From Caldilineaceae bacterium (lineage in GTDB: Bacteria; Chloroflexota; Anaerolineae; Caldilineales; Caldilineaceae), in NCBI GenBank assembly GCA_020846635.1, contig JADLDO010000028.1, positions 744,001-808,000 of the forward strand: DNA of 64,000 bases, written 5' to 3'. The notes beneath the pieces are model-generated. The model saw only the letters and a program-made list of their open reading frames with translations. It ran no database searches and had not been told where the DNA came from. Positions 8,149-17,206 of the stretch are shown in pieces. The first letter of the stretch is position 1. Each line of letters opens with the position of its first letter. Both the position numbers and the translations under genes were made by a program.

Positions 8149-10665
8149 CTACACCAGCGGCAGCTCCAGATACCCCTCCGGCACAAAGAGACTGCCCGCG
8201 GTTGTGCCTTGTGGGGTAATCTCGGCGAGGCGGCGCGTGAGCTTTGCGCTGGGCAGCTTGCCTCCCAGCGCGTCAATAAAGGCGCGCGTCACGGCCCGCA
8301 CCTGTTCCCCATCCTCATGTACAAACTCTAGACGATAGTGCTGAATCCCGGCGGCGCGCCACTGATCCAGGAAAGCACTGGCCTCTTGTGCCTGCGCGCC
8401 AAAGACCGTGTTGCGACAGCCGACATCGGCCATCACGGGATGGGCGCGGCCCGATGGATCACGCAGCGCCACCTTGTGCTTCTCGCATGGGTGACCGCAA
8501 TCTTTGTAGCTTGTGCCGCTGGATAAAAAGCGGCAAAAGACACAATGCTCGGTATGAAAAACGGGCAGGTGATGGTAGGCGATGACCTCTAGCTGCTGTG
8601 GGCCGACTGCTTGGGCCAGGGCTGCGATTTGGTCAGCGTTGAGGTCATGGGTAGGAGCCAGCCGGGTCAGCCCCATGCTCAAGAAACTCTGCGCGCTCAA
8701 CACGTTGGCGGTGTTGAGGCTGAAATCGCCCAGCAAGGGCGGGTGCTCTTCCGCCAACAAAGCCTGGAGCAGCCCCGTAGAGCGTACCAAGATTGGACAC
8801 CCCAAACGCAGCAGAAAGTTCACAATGCGCTGCTCCGCCGGTTTGAGCACGCGCGGTGACGCGACTTGCGCCGTGATCCCTGCTTCGTGGATCTGTTCCA
8901 CCGCAGGACGCAGCCCGTACAACTCCAGATAGTCTAGGGTGATGCTGGCGGGGTGCAGTTCTATCGCCGCTTCCAACTGTTCGGGCGTGCGTACCAATAG
9001 ATGTAGCTGCGGGGGCGCGGTAGGGAAGGCGACTGGCGCGGGATGTGTCTGCGCCAGGATGGTCGCCGGGTCATGGACAGTGACGGGTCGCGGCTGGGCT
9101 TGCAGGGTAGCAAGTTGCTCCACAGCGGCGCGGCGTAGTTGGTTGAGCAGCGAGGTTGGCACAAAGGGCTGCCCCTGCACATCCAGCGTGACTTCTGCCA
9201 GGGCATAGGCGCTGCTGCCCAGGCGCCCAAGCTGATCGTGGAGCAATTCCAGCGTGAGCCCCTGGCGTTGGGCGGCGACCAATGGTTCGGGCGATTGGAC
9301 GGTGACGGTAACGTGCGGGCGATTGAGCAGTCTCCACGTCAAGGTCAGCCTGTCGCCCTCATGCGCCACGACATGAATGTGCAGCGGCTGTTTGGCGACA
9401 GGCGTGGTGGCGTGGGTGTAGGGTTTGGCGGCTTTGTCCAACTCCGGGTCATGGCTGCGCCAGAGCAGATCGCCCGGACGGATGCGTGCGAAGTTGAGCG
9501 CGCCATTGCCAAAGCGCACCTCTAACCGTCCCTTGCCGCTGGGCGCAACCTGATAGACGCGCCCGCCTTCTTCGGCTTCTTCCGGGCTGCGCCAATCGGC
9601 GGCGTCAAAGACCACGCCATCACCCGGCTTGAGCGGCGTTTCCTGGTGTGCCGCGCTGGGGGCAATGATCACGCTTTCGCTCCGCACTTGCGCGACGCGG
9701 CCCAACATGACGCCACGATGGCGCGGTGAGCGTCCATTGACCACAGTTTGGTGGTTGGTTCCACTGATGAAATGCGGCCCCAGCCCGCGCGAATAGACCT
9801 GCTCTAGCTGCAACTCGTCGCGCCGGGTGATGCTGAGCGGCAGCCCATCCCATGCTTCATCGACGGCTTTGCGATAGGCCGCAGTGGTCAACGCTACATA
9901 GTTGGCATCCTTATAGCGCCCCTCAATCTTGAGCGCGTGGATGCCAATCGGCACAATTTCCGGCATCTGGCGCAGCGCGTAGAGGTCGCCGGGAGAGAGC
10001 AAATAACGAGCGTCGTCGAGGGGGCGCAGTTGGTCGTCTACAAGCAGTTCATAGGGCAAGCGGCACGCCTGGGCACATTGGCCGCGGTTGGCGCTGCGCC
10101 CGCCCCATGCCTCGGACGAAAAGCATTGGCCCGAATAGGAGACACAGAGCGCGCCGTGGACGAAGATCTCTAATTCGGCATCGGTTTGGCCGCGAATGGC
10201 GCGGATTTCGTCAAGCGACAACTCGCGCGCCAGCACAACGCGGCTCACCCCGAACTGCTGTGCCAGCGCCACCCCTTCGGCGGAGGTGATGCTCATCTGT
10301 GTGCTGCCATGCACCTCCAGATCGGGCGCAAGCCGGCGCGCCAGTTGGGCGATGCCGACATCTTGCACGATGATCGCATCCGCGTCGGTGGCGGCAATCG
10401 CCGCGAGTGAGTCCGCAGCGGTCTGCAATTCATGGTCAAAGATGAGGGTGTTGAAGGTGACATACCCCTTGACCCCGCGCTGGTGCAGGGTACGCATCAC
10501 CTCCGGCAGTTCAGCCAGGGTGAAGCCCACTTTGGCGCGCGCGGTGAAATGTTTCAGCCCAAAATAGACAGCGTCAGCCCCCGCTTCAATGGCCGCGTGC
10601 AGTTGGGGCCAATAGCCGGCGGGACTCATGATTTCGGGTTTGGTCAAAGGTGTTTGGATTGGCAT
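8149..10665 (-). CDS. U32 family protein, RlhA/YdcP-like (putative 23S rRNA hydroxylation or peptidase U32)
   Basis: The 838-residue protein starts EIMSPAGYWPQLHAAIEAGADAVYFGL, the U32 barrel. It carries the U32 signature ELEIFVHGALCVSYSGQC (residues 165-181). Cysteines at 174, 181, 197 and 201 are well placed for an iron-sulfur site. The long C-terminal part corresponds to the second barrel plus the DUF3656 region of the RlhA branch, and a further Cys cluster near the end reads HCVFCRFLSSG and CGHPCEKH. Homologues participate in 23S rRNA C2501 hydroxylation or are annotated as collagenase-like peptidases; the RlhA-like role is the better guess from length and domains. The ribosome-binding site is weak. 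Confidence 0.88.
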   Translation of the reverse strand: MPIQTPLTKPEIMSPAGYWPQLHAAIEAGADAVYFGLKHFTARAKVGFTLAELPEVMRTLHQRGVKGYVTFNTLIFDHELQTAADSLAAIAATDADAIIVQDVGIAQLARRLAPDLEVHGSTQMSITSAEGVALAQQFGVSRVVLARELSLDEIRAIRGQTDAELEIFVHGALCVSYSGQCFSSEAWGGRSANRGQCAQACRLPYELLVDDQLRPLDDARYLLSPGDLYALRQMPEIVPIGIHALKIEGRYKDANYVALTTAAYRKAVDEAWDGLPLSITRRDELQLEQVYSRGLGPHFISGTNHQTVVNGRSPRHRGVMLGRVAQVRSESVIIAPSAAHQETPLKPGDGVVFDAADWRSPEEAEEGGRVYQVAPSGKGRLEVRFGNGALNFARIRPGDLLWRSHDPELDKAAKPYTHATTPVAKQPLHIHVVAHEGDRLTLTWRLLNRPHVTVTVQSPEPLVAAQRQGLTLELLHDQLGRLGSSAYALAEVTLDVQGQPFVPTSLLNQLRRAAVEQLATLQAQPRPVTVHDPATILAQTHPAPVAFPTAPPQLHLLVRTPEQLEAAIELHPASITLDYLELYGLRPAVEQIHEAGITAQVASPRVLKPAEQRIVNFLLRLGCPILVRSTGLLQALLAEEHPPLLGDFSLNTANVLSAQSFLSMGLTRLAPTHDLNADQIAALAQAVGPQQLEVIAYHHLPVFHTEHCVFCRFLSSGTSYKDCGHPCEKHKVALRDPSGRAHPVMADVGCRNTVFGAQAQEASAFLDQWRAAGIQHYRLEFVHEDGEQVRAVTRAFIDALGGKLPSAKLTRRLAEITPQGTTAGSLFVPEGYLELPLV

Positions 10666-10752
10666 TTTCTATCGTTGAACCGGAACATGATGGGCAGCAG
10701 CATAATTAAGACAAGCCAGTATATCCTCTTCCATCAATGGAGGGAAATCTTC

Positions 10753-10778
10753 GATCTATACTGTGGATCTATACTGTG
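10753..10778. repeat. perfect 13-bp tandem duplication over the DinB stop codon
   Basis: GATCTATACTGTG occurs twice back to back (10753-10765 and 10766-10778). The second copy contains the TAG stop of the adjacent minus-strand gene, so the duplication repeats the stop and the last codons just beyond the gene. Confidence 0.8.
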
Positions 10779-11386
10779 ATCGTGCCCTCCATATCCAACA
10801 GCCCGCGCAGCCCTTCCATCATGCCCAAGTGCCGGGTGGTGTGTGAGAAGTGGAATAGAATATCGGCCAAATGGGTCGTCGCCTCGCCCGGCGCTTCGAA
10901 AACTGTGTTGTCTTGAATGCGGTATTCCTTGATGCTGGTGCGCGCACCCTGCAAGTCCGCATCGCTCAAGGTGGCAAGGGCTTGCTCAACCGCGGAAAAG
11001 CTGCGGCGCACATAATCCAACAGGGCAATTTTGTTGATCTGGACTGCCAATGCCGTGGCATCATCATGGGTCATGGCAGGCCCTGTTTCCAAGACACCCA
11101 GCTTTGCCGGATCGAGCTTCCATTGGGCGGCTAGCCCTTCGATATGCCAGATATCGCGGTTCGGGTCGGATGGCTCGGCGCTGTTGCCGTCACCGCGCGG
11201 GGTAAAACTCGCCTGGAGGCGATCTGCCCAGCGCGCTACATGCCAGAGATGCCACCCCAGGGGCGGCGAGGTTGGGCCAAAGCGATGATCCAATTGTTGT
11301 GTGGTCAAACCAACCACTGCATTTAAGACCCAGCCATGCGTCAGCTGGATGCGTGGGCGCAGCACGTCTAGCACAGGGGACTCCAT
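10769..11386 (-). CDS. DinB-like four-helix metal-binding protein
   Basis: The 205-residue protein has the DinB/YfiT pattern. One metal-binding His cluster is in GWHLWHVARWADRL and another in HFSHTTRHLGMMEGLRGLL near the C-terminus. The family includes mycothiol- or bacillithiol-dependent transferases and many proteins of unknown function. A clear AGGAGG precedes the ATG. It shows no obvious operon with its flanks. Confidence 0.85.
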   Translation of the reverse strand: MESPVLDVLRPRIQLTHGWVLNAVVGLTTQQLDHRFGPTSPPLGWHLWHVARWADRLQASFTPRGDGNSAEPSDPNRDIWHIEGLAAQWKLDPAKLGVLETGPAMTHDDATALAVQINKIALLDYVRRSFSAVEQALATLSDADLQGARTSIKEYRIQDNTVFEAPGEATTHLADILFHFSHTTRHLGMMEGLRGLLDMEGTITV

Positions 11387-11504
11387 CGTTACCTCCTGGG
11401 TATTTGAGATTCGCTCATGCCGCTCATGAGCCGATTCGACACGCTGTACGCTCGTATCGCTACTAGATTCCTCTATCCTTGCTTTCGTATCGATTGGCTG
11501 GAGA

Positions 11505-12251
11505 TTACGAAAGCGACGTCAGCACCAAGGGCCTGCCCTTTGTGATCACCAGGGTATGTTCAAATTGCGCTACATAGCCTTTGTCACGCGTGCGTAGCGT
11601 CCAGCCGTCCTTCGCCTGGTAGATGCGCCCTTTCCCTGTGGTGATGTGCGGCTCAATGGTGATGACCTGCCCTTCGACGAGTAGACGCTTGTCGCGGGGG
11701 TCAAAGTGCATAGGGACGCTTGGTTCTTCATGCAGTGCGCGGCCTATGCCATGCGCGGCGAGGCTGGGGATGACGGTAAAGCCCTGTTGTTGGGCGATGC
11801 GTTGGATGGCGCGCCCGATCTGGGTGATCGGCTTGCCCGCCACGGCGACGGCACAGGCGGCATCGAGCGCGGCACGCGCACAGTCTGTCAATTTGCGACC
11901 ACGCTCGGCAACGGGTGGCACAGCAACGGTGACAGCAGCATCGGCAAAGTAGCCACCGGCAGACGCAGAGAGATCGATCTTGACCAAGTCACCGGGCCGG
12001 ATGATGCGCCCGCCGGGGATACCGTGGGTTGCCTCGTCGTTGATGCTGATACAACTGTTGCCCGGAAAGCGGTAGGTGACATAGGGCGCTGACCTTGCGC
12101 CCGTCGCCTTGAGCAGTTCTCCTGCCTGTGCGTCTAACTCGGCAGTGCTCATGCCCGGTCGCACAGCCGCCTCAAGCGTCTGAAGGCTTTGGGCGACAAT
12201 GCGCCCGATATGGCGCAACCCGGCAATATCTTGCAGCGATTCTACGGTCAT
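11505..12251 (-). CDS. map: type I methionine aminopeptidase
   Basis: The 248-residue cytosolic enzyme removes the initiator methionine. The substrate His76 (ATHGIP) and all five metal ligands are visible: Asp93 (KIDLS), Asp104 (FADAAVTV), His167 (AAHGIGR), Glu200 (ITIEP) and Glu231 (QFEHTLVIT). His174 is in ALHEEP. The start at 12251 is preceded by AAAAGGAGAG; the longer frame to 12308 adds 19 unconserved residues. The length is normal for a type Ia enzyme without extension. It is transcribed away from the 12566 gene. Confidence 0.95.
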   Translation of the reverse strand: MTVESLQDIAGLRHIGRIVAQSLQTLEAAVRPGMSTAELDAQAGELLKATGARSAPYVTYRFPGNSCISINDEATHGIPGGRIIRPGDLVKIDLSASAGGYFADAAVTVAVPPVAERGRKLTDCARAALDAACAVAVAGKPITQIGRAIQRIAQQQGFTVIPSLAAHGIGRALHEEPSVPMHFDPRDKRLLVEGQVITIEPHITTGKGRIYQAKDGWTLRTRDKGYVAQFEHTLVITKGRPLVLTSLS

Positions 12252-12565
12252 GGGTACTCTCCTTTTGAGCGATTCTCCTGGCTGGACATTATAACAGAGG
12301 TGTGACATTGTTGGGGGTTCGGACTACAATAGGGCTGCATAGAGTTCGGGGAAGCAGACAATGATCTGCGTGTATGCAACACAAGGAGCATGGCTTTATG
12401 TATGATGCATAAGGGTCTGAATGGTTTGCGCGGATTGGCAAAAGGCTTGGTGAGGGCGAGTAGTGTAGAATAATGGCGTAACGTCCTTACTTTCCACCCA
12501 GCACAAACCACACCACTCGACGAATTCTTGTCGAGCGAATCCACGCATCTATAAAGGAATTCTCA
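12252..12565. other. divergent intergenic region
   Basis: These 314 bp separate map from the small-protein/PhyH operon and must hold both promoters. The segment is AT-richer than its flanks. I see no convincing coding sequence and no promoter pair that I would fix to a position. Confidence 0.3.
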
Positions 12566-12841
12566 ATGTCCAACGTGCGACAAAAGGTGATGCTCCTCTA
12601 TCTCTCCGATTCGGCCCTGGACAGCGCGGTCAAAGGCTGGACGTTGTATGATGGTACGGGCAAGGAGCAGCACACCACCGGCGATAGCGACACGCCGCCC
12701 TATGCCACGGGGCTGGATGCCCTATTGGATGGCTGGCGTGTGATCCAGTTTCCCCAACTGATCCCGCCCTATCCGGGGATGGAGTACACCACGTCATTTC
12801 AAATGTATGAGTTCATCTTTGAACAATTGGAGGAGATCTGA
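12566..12841 (+). CDS. acidic 91-residue protein of unknown function, coupled to PhyH
   Basis: The protein begins MSNVRQKVMLLYLSDSALDS and ends in the acidic helix FIFEQLEEI. It contains aromatic/Pro-rich stretches (FPQLIPPYPGMEY). AAAGGAATT lies upstream of the ATG. Its stop codon overlaps the next start (TGATG), which indicates translational coupling to the PhyH dioxygenase at 12841. No family was recognised. A partner or accessory role is inferred only from the coupling. Confidence 0.75.
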   Translation: MSNVRQKVMLLYLSDSALDSAVKGWTLYDGTGKEQHTTGDSDTPPYATGLDALLDGWRVIQFPQLIPPYPGMEYTTSFQMYEFIFEQLEEI

Positions 12842-13707
12842 TGGAGAAGAAGTATCTGTTGAACACAAAACAGATGGCCGAATTTGTGGCGAGGGGCTTC
12901 CTCCGTTTTGACGAGATGGTGCCCGATGCGATCAATCAAGCGGTCATGGCGGAATTTGACGCGGGAACCACCCAATCTGCGCCCGCGGGCACGCCGCTTT
13001 CGCAATGCTACCCCGAACCGTCGGCAGTGGGAAAGATGCTGCGTTTGCCCGAACTCCAGGGAATTATCCACAGCCTGGTTGGCCCTGACCCCACCTTTGA
13101 CCACCACGCCATCCATGTGCGCCAGCCCAACGAAGGCAAAGCCCAGGGCATGCATGGTGATTCGATCATCGACACCCGCCTGCACTTTGACATTCAGATC
13201 ATGTACTTCCCCCATGATGTGCCACTGGAGATGGGAGGCACGCTGGTCGTCCCCGGCAGCCAATACCGGCGCATCAACGAGATGGATATTGCTCGCTATC
13301 AAAATTTCAAGGGGCAGATTCCGATGGTCTGCAAAGCCGGTTCGATCCTGGTGCTGCATCATGGCATCTGGCATTGTGGACGCCAAAATCGCACCAACCA
13401 GAAGCGTTACATGTTCAAGGTGCGGCTGAATCCACGCGTGCGCCAATACCGGCTGTGGAATACGGACGATCTCGAACAGATGTCGGGCAGCAACAAGGAG
13501 ATCTTCACGCGCAACACCAATGCCATTGAGGATGTGCAGACCATTCTCTCGCGCCAGGAACCGTGGTTTGAGGGGGCTGCCGGACGTTTGGAGATCATCA
13601 ATCGCATCAACCAGTGGCGCTTCCTCACCGGCGATCAGAACTTTGATGTTCACTACTGGCTCACACGGCTGGAAAATATGCCAGAGAACCGGCTAGAAGC
13701 GGCTTAG
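12841..13707 (+). CDS. phytanoyl-CoA dioxygenase (PhyH) family protein
   Basis: The 288-residue protein shows the iron(II)/2-oxoglutarate oxygenase pattern. The iron-binding His105-Gly-Asp107 lies in QGMHGDSI. The core GGTLVVPGSQYRR and a distal His in LVLHHGIWHCG follow, with an Arg in QKRYMFKVRLN suited to 2-oxoglutarate. It would hydroxylate an unidentified small molecule. The intact HxD motif contrasts with the second PhyH gene at 43203. It is translated from a start overlapping the preceding stop. Confidence 0.87.
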   Translation: MEKKYLLNTKQMAEFVARGFLRFDEMVPDAINQAVMAEFDAGTTQSAPAGTPLSQCYPEPSAVGKMLRLPELQGIIHSLVGPDPTFDHHAIHVRQPNEGKAQGMHGDSIIDTRLHFDIQIMYFPHDVPLEMGGTLVVPGSQYRRINEMDIARYQNFKGQIPMVCKAGSILVLHHGIWHCGRQNRTNQKRYMFKVRLNPRVRQYRLWNTDDLEQMSGSNKEIFTRNTNAIEDVQTILSRQEPWFEGAAGRLEIINRINQWRFLTGDQNFDVHYWLTRLENMPENRLEAA

Positions 13708-13710
13708 GAG

Positions 13711-13848
13711 GGATGAGGGATGAAGGATGAAAACCTGTCACCCCGTAGGGGGCTCTCTGCCAATGCCGCAAAGCGGAGAGATGCCTACCCTTACAGGGGG
13801 ACCGGCATGACAGACCATCGTGCCTTCCTCATCCTTCATCCCTCATCC
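13711..13848. mobile_element. 138-bp MITE-like element with 20-bp terminal inverted repeats
   Basis: GGATGAGGGATGAAGGATGA (13711-13730) is matched exactly by its reverse complement at 13829-13848. Inside lie nested pairs: CTGTCA/TGACAG (13735/13808), GTAGG/CCTAC (13745/13784) and CTCTCTGC against GCGGAGAG with one mismatch. The whole element can fold as one long imperfect hairpin. It fills the gap between the PhyH stop (3 nt away) and the nucleotidyltransferase start (9 nt away). It encodes no protein. Target-site duplication is not evident. Confidence 0.6.
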
Positions 13849-13857
13849 TTATACTTT

Positions 13858-14658
13858 ATGACGCCCTACGCGACTGTCAACGACGCATTACGTGACCTCC
13901 TGGCCCAGGTGCAGTGGGTGCTGGGGGAACATTTTATCGGCATGGTCTTGTCTGGATCACTCGCCCTGGGTGGTTTCGACCCGGAGCGCAGTGATATTGA
14001 CTTTGTCGTTGTGACCGATGACCTGCTTGCGGGTGACCTCTTTACCGCGCTGCAAGAGATGCACGCGCGTTTTGATGCCGGCGGCTCATCCTGGGCGGCT
14101 AAGGTCGAAGCCGTCTATATTCCGCAGGAGGCCCTTCGCCGTTATTCGCCAAGCCGCACGCGCTATCCGCAAATCGAGAAGGGGCGCATCCTCTCGATGG
14201 ATCAACTGGAGAGCGGGTGGATTTTCCAATGTTACCTCCTGCGCGAGCATGGGATGGCGTTGGCTGGCCCTGACCCCAGAACGCTCATTGATCCGGTTGA
14301 TCCGAACGAGATGCGGCGAGCGGTGATTGCGATTCCAGCCATGTGGCTGGCCCTGGCGCACAATGGCCCCTCCTGGTTAGAGTGGTTGGCTGAGCGGGCA
14401 AACCAGGCGTTTGTCGTGCTGACGCTCTGTCGCCTGCTCTATACGCTTGACGTTGGGGCTGTGGCCTCGAAGCCCGTTGCGGCGGCTTGGGCGCAGCAGA
14501 GGTTGGGGCAGCGCTGGGCAGGGCTCATCGCACGCGCTTTGGGGGGACAGCAGGATCACTCGACCCTGCCGGCGCGCGAGGTCGAGGAGACGGTCGCCCT
14601 GATCGCCTTTACAGTAGAGCAGTACCGGCGCTGGGAGAGTTCATTTGCAGAGCTGTGA
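13858..14658 (+). CDS. nucleotidyltransferase with DUF4111/AadA-like C-terminus
   Basis: The 266-residue protein has the polymerase-beta-type core GSLALGGFDPERSDIDFVVV (Gly33-Ser34, with metal-binding Asp46 and Asp48). A helical C-terminal domain like that of ANT(3'')/ANT(9) aminoglycoside adenylyltransferases follows (ALVLTLCRLLYT-type segment, here VVLTLCRLLYTLDVG). It may nucleotidylate a small molecule, and a role in resistance cannot be inferred. The start at 13858 is chosen because the longer frame to 13720 merely translates the inverted-repeat element. The gene therefore begins just 9 nt beyond that element. Confidence 0.83.
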   Translation: MTPYATVNDALRDLLAQVQWVLGEHFIGMVLSGSLALGGFDPERSDIDFVVVTDDLLAGDLFTALQEMHARFDAGGSSWAAKVEAVYIPQEALRRYSPSRTRYPQIEKGRILSMDQLESGWIFQCYLLREHGMALAGPDPRTLIDPVDPNEMRRAVIAIPAMWLALAHNGPSWLEWLAERANQAFVVLTLCRLLYTLDVGAVASKPVAAAWAQQRLGQRWAGLIARALGGQQDHSTLPAREVEETVALIAFTVEQYRRWESSFAEL

Positions 14659-14804
14659 TAGAGCTGTAATCAAGTCATGAATGTCAATAAAGTAATGAAT
14701 ATAACGACATTCGGTGGGGTGAGGGCCTGATTATATAGAAGTGCCTATTTACTTTATGCACCTTATCCACTCACCAGATTTGGTTCTTCTTTCGGAGTTC
14801 ATTC

Positions 14805-16859
14805 ATGCCTGTCCCTACCCAAGACGATATTGACTTCCTGCTCTGCCATTCGATGTTGGCCCAGACGCATGAATTGGCGTGTCATTATGCGGGTCGAGGC
14901 GAGTTGTGGCAGCAGCCCTATGCTGCTGTGCGCCCACGCGCCGCCGCGGCGCGTGCCTCGGTCTGGTTTACCGCCTATCCCGCTTCTATCATCACGCGCG
15001 AGGGCGAGTCGGTATTGGCTGCGTTGGGGGATGAACGGCTGTGGTCGGCGCTGACCGACCTGGGTGTGCAAGCCGTACACACGGGGCCGATGAAAAAGTC
15101 GGGAGGGCTGACAGGACGCACCTTCACGCCGAGCGTTGACGGTAACTTTGACCGCATTGGCCTGGAGATGGATCCCAATTTTGGCACGACGGACGAATAC
15201 ATTGCCATGAGCCACACAGCCGCGCGCCATAACGCGATTGTGATCGATGATGTGATCCCCGGTCACACAGGCAAGGGGGCCGACTTCCGCTTGGCGGAGA
15301 TGAGCTATAGCGATTACCCCGGTCTTTATCACATGGTGATGATTGATCCGGCACATTGGGATATCCTGCCACAAGTGCCGGTGGGCGCGGACTCGGTGAA
15401 TCTCTCTGCCGTCACCGTGGATACGCTCAAAGAATTGGGCTATATCGTGGGGCAGTTGATCCGCACGATCTTCTATGAGCCAGGTGTCAAGGAGACTGAT
15501 TGGAGCGCCACCGATGTGATCACGGGCAGCGATGGCGTGCCTCGCCGTTGGGTCTATCTCCACTACTTCAAGGCGGGCCAGCCAACGCTCAATTGGCTGG
15601 ATGCGACCTTTGCCGCGCCACGGCTGGTGATGGGTGACGCGCTGCACTCATTGGGGGTGTTGGGCGCGTCCATGCTGCGGCTTGATGCCAATGGCTTCCT
15701 GGGCATTGAGCGCACCGAGGGCCGCGCCTGGTCCGAAGGGCATCCGCTCTCGATCCTTGCCAACCAACTGATCGGTGGGCTGGTGCGTAAACTGGGCGCG
15801 TTTACCTTTCAAGAGCTGAATTTGAGCGTGGATGACATCGCCGCCATGGGAAAGGGAGGCGCGGATCTCTCCTATGACTTTATCACCCGCCCCGCCTATC
15901 ATCATGCGCTGGTGACGGGTGACACCGAGTTTTTGCGGCTGATGCTGCGTACGGTGCATGAGTACAACATCGATCCGGCGTCGTTGATCCATGCACTGCA
16001 AAACCACGATGAGCTGACGTTGGAATTGGTACATTTTTGGCAGCTACACGCCAACGACCTCTATATGCTCCAGGGCAAGGGCTGGACCGGCAGCGATCTG
16101 CGTGATGAGATTCGCCGTGTGATGTACGAGCGTCTCAGCGGTGCCGGCGTGCCCTATAACTTGCCCTTTGTCACCAATGGTGTCGCCTGCACCACGGCCA
16201 GCATGATTGCGGCGGCGTTGGGCATTCGCAACCTCAATACAATGACCGAGGCGCACATCGCGCTGATTCGCCAGGTGCATCTCCTGTTCGCGATGTACAA
16301 TGCACTGCAACCGGGCGTCTTTGCGCTCTCCGGCTGGGATCTTGTCGGCGCGCTGCCGCTAGACCCTTCCCAGGTGGCGCACTTGATGGGGGATGGCGAC
16401 ACGCGCTGGATTCATCGGGGAGCCTATGACTTGGTCAACAGCAACCCGGATGCGGAGTTCTCCGCCGCAGGCTTGCCGCGCGCGCGTGCGCTCTATGGCC
16501 CGGTCGATGCCCAGCTACAAGACCCCGATTCTTTTGCCTCGCAGCTTCGCCTGCTATTGGCCGCGCGCCAGCGCTACCAGATCTATGCCGCGCGCCAGCT
16601 TGCCATCCCCGATGTGCAGAGCCCAGGGCTGCTGGTCATGGTGCATGAGCTACCCGACGCGCTCCTCACCCAGGTTACGCTGCTCAACTTTGGCCCCGAC
16701 CCGATTGACGAAGTTGTCCACCTTGAGAACATGCGCGCCGGGACGGTGGTGGATATGCTGACAGATGAAGTGCTGGGCGCTCTCACCGCGACAGGCGATC
16801 TGCCGGTGCAACTGCCGCCCTATACGGGCAAGTCCTATCTGATCCAGCCCCACGGTTGA
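14805..16859 (+). CDS. GH13 trehalose-synthase/maltose alpha-D-glucosyltransferase-like enzyme
   Basis: The 684-residue protein has the GH13 catalytic landmarks in order: the nucleophile Asp294 in [12 protein letters not shown], the acid Glu337 in FQELNL and the transition-state Asp402 in [10 protein letters not shown]. The phrase [21 protein letters not shown] is characteristic of a TreS-related group. It probably interconverts alpha-glucosides such as maltose and trehalose, although the exact reaction is uncertain. The C-terminal 100 residues form the usual beta-sandwich. It converges tail to tail, 8 nt apart, with the ABM-like gene. Confidence 0.85.
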   Translation: MPVPTQDDIDFLLCHSMLAQTHELACHYAGRGELWQQPYAAVRPRAAAARASVWFTAYPASIITREGESVLAALGDERLWSALTDLGVQAVHTGPMKKSGGLTGRTFTPSVDGNFDRIGLEMDPNFGTTDEYIAMSHTAARHNAIVIDDVIPGHTGKGADFRLAEMSYSDYPGLYHMVMIDPAHWDILPQVPVGADSVNLSAVTVDTLKELGYIVGQLIRTIFYEPGVKETDWSATDVITGSDGVPRRWVYLHYFKAGQPTLNWLDATFAAPRLVMGDALHSLGVLGASMLRLDANGFLGIERTEGRAWSEGHPLSILANQLIGGLVRKLGAFTFQELNLSVDDIAAMGKGGADLSYDFITRPAYHHALVTGDTEFLRLMLRTVHEYNIDPASLIHALQNHDELTLELVHFWQLHANDLYMLQGKGWTGSDLRDEIRRVMYERLSGAGVPYNLPFVTNGVACTTASMIAAALGIRNLNTMTEAHIALIRQVHLLFAMYNALQPGVFALSGWDLVGALPLDPSQVAHLMGDGDTRWIHRGAYDLVNSNPDAEFSAAGLPRARALYGPVDAQLQDPDSFASQLRLLLAARQRYQIYAARQLAIPDVQSPGLLVMVHELPDALLTQVTLLNFGPDPIDEVVHLENMRAGTVVDMLTDEVLGALTATGDLPVQLPPYTGKSYLIQPHG

Positions 16860-16867
16860 TGTTTGCG

Positions 16868-17164
16868 CTATTTAATTTGGTGAAATTGTACATCGCCTGC
16901 CGTGATCTGGGGGATGCCTGTGACATAGTGGGCCAGATTCTGTAGCACCCATTCGGCTGCTCGCTGGTTAGATTCCTCAGCGCCGGCTTGATCCTCAAAG
17001 ATGCTCACGGTTGCAATCACATTATCCTCGGTGGCGATGCCATAGTACGCAATAAACCCTGGCGTCTGGCTAATGATTGGCATAAAGCCGGTTGTGGCGC
17101 GATGGACGATTTCATCAATCGCACTTTCATCTGTGATGTTGTAGCGCCGGACACTGATGTACAT
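16868..17164 (-). CDS. ABM-like dimeric alpha/beta-barrel protein
   Basis: The 98-residue protein resembles antibiotic-biosynthesis-monooxygenase or stress-responsive barrel proteins. It has an N-terminal MYISVRRYNI strand, then PGFIAYYGIATEDNVIATVSIFED, then an AAEWV helix. It is probably a small homodimer, and its ligand or activity is unknown. It starts 42 nt downstream of the ThDP enzyme on the same strand, so the two are likely co-transcribed. The spacer is polypurine-rich and supplies GGGAGG as ribosome-binding site. Confidence 0.72.
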   Translation of the reverse strand: MYISVRRYNITDESAIDEIVHRATTGFMPIISQTPGFIAYYGIATEDNVIATVSIFEDQAGAEESNQRAAEWVLQNLAHYVTGIPQITAGDVQFHQIK

Positions 17165-17206
17165 AGCCTCCCTCTCCCTTCTTCTGTCTCTTCCTCTGTC
17201 ATTCTC

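Noticed and set aside
12248..12544. 98-codon minus-strand frame between map and the small orphan gene
   Set aside because: No ribosome-binding site or domain; it overlaps the map start and the promoter region.
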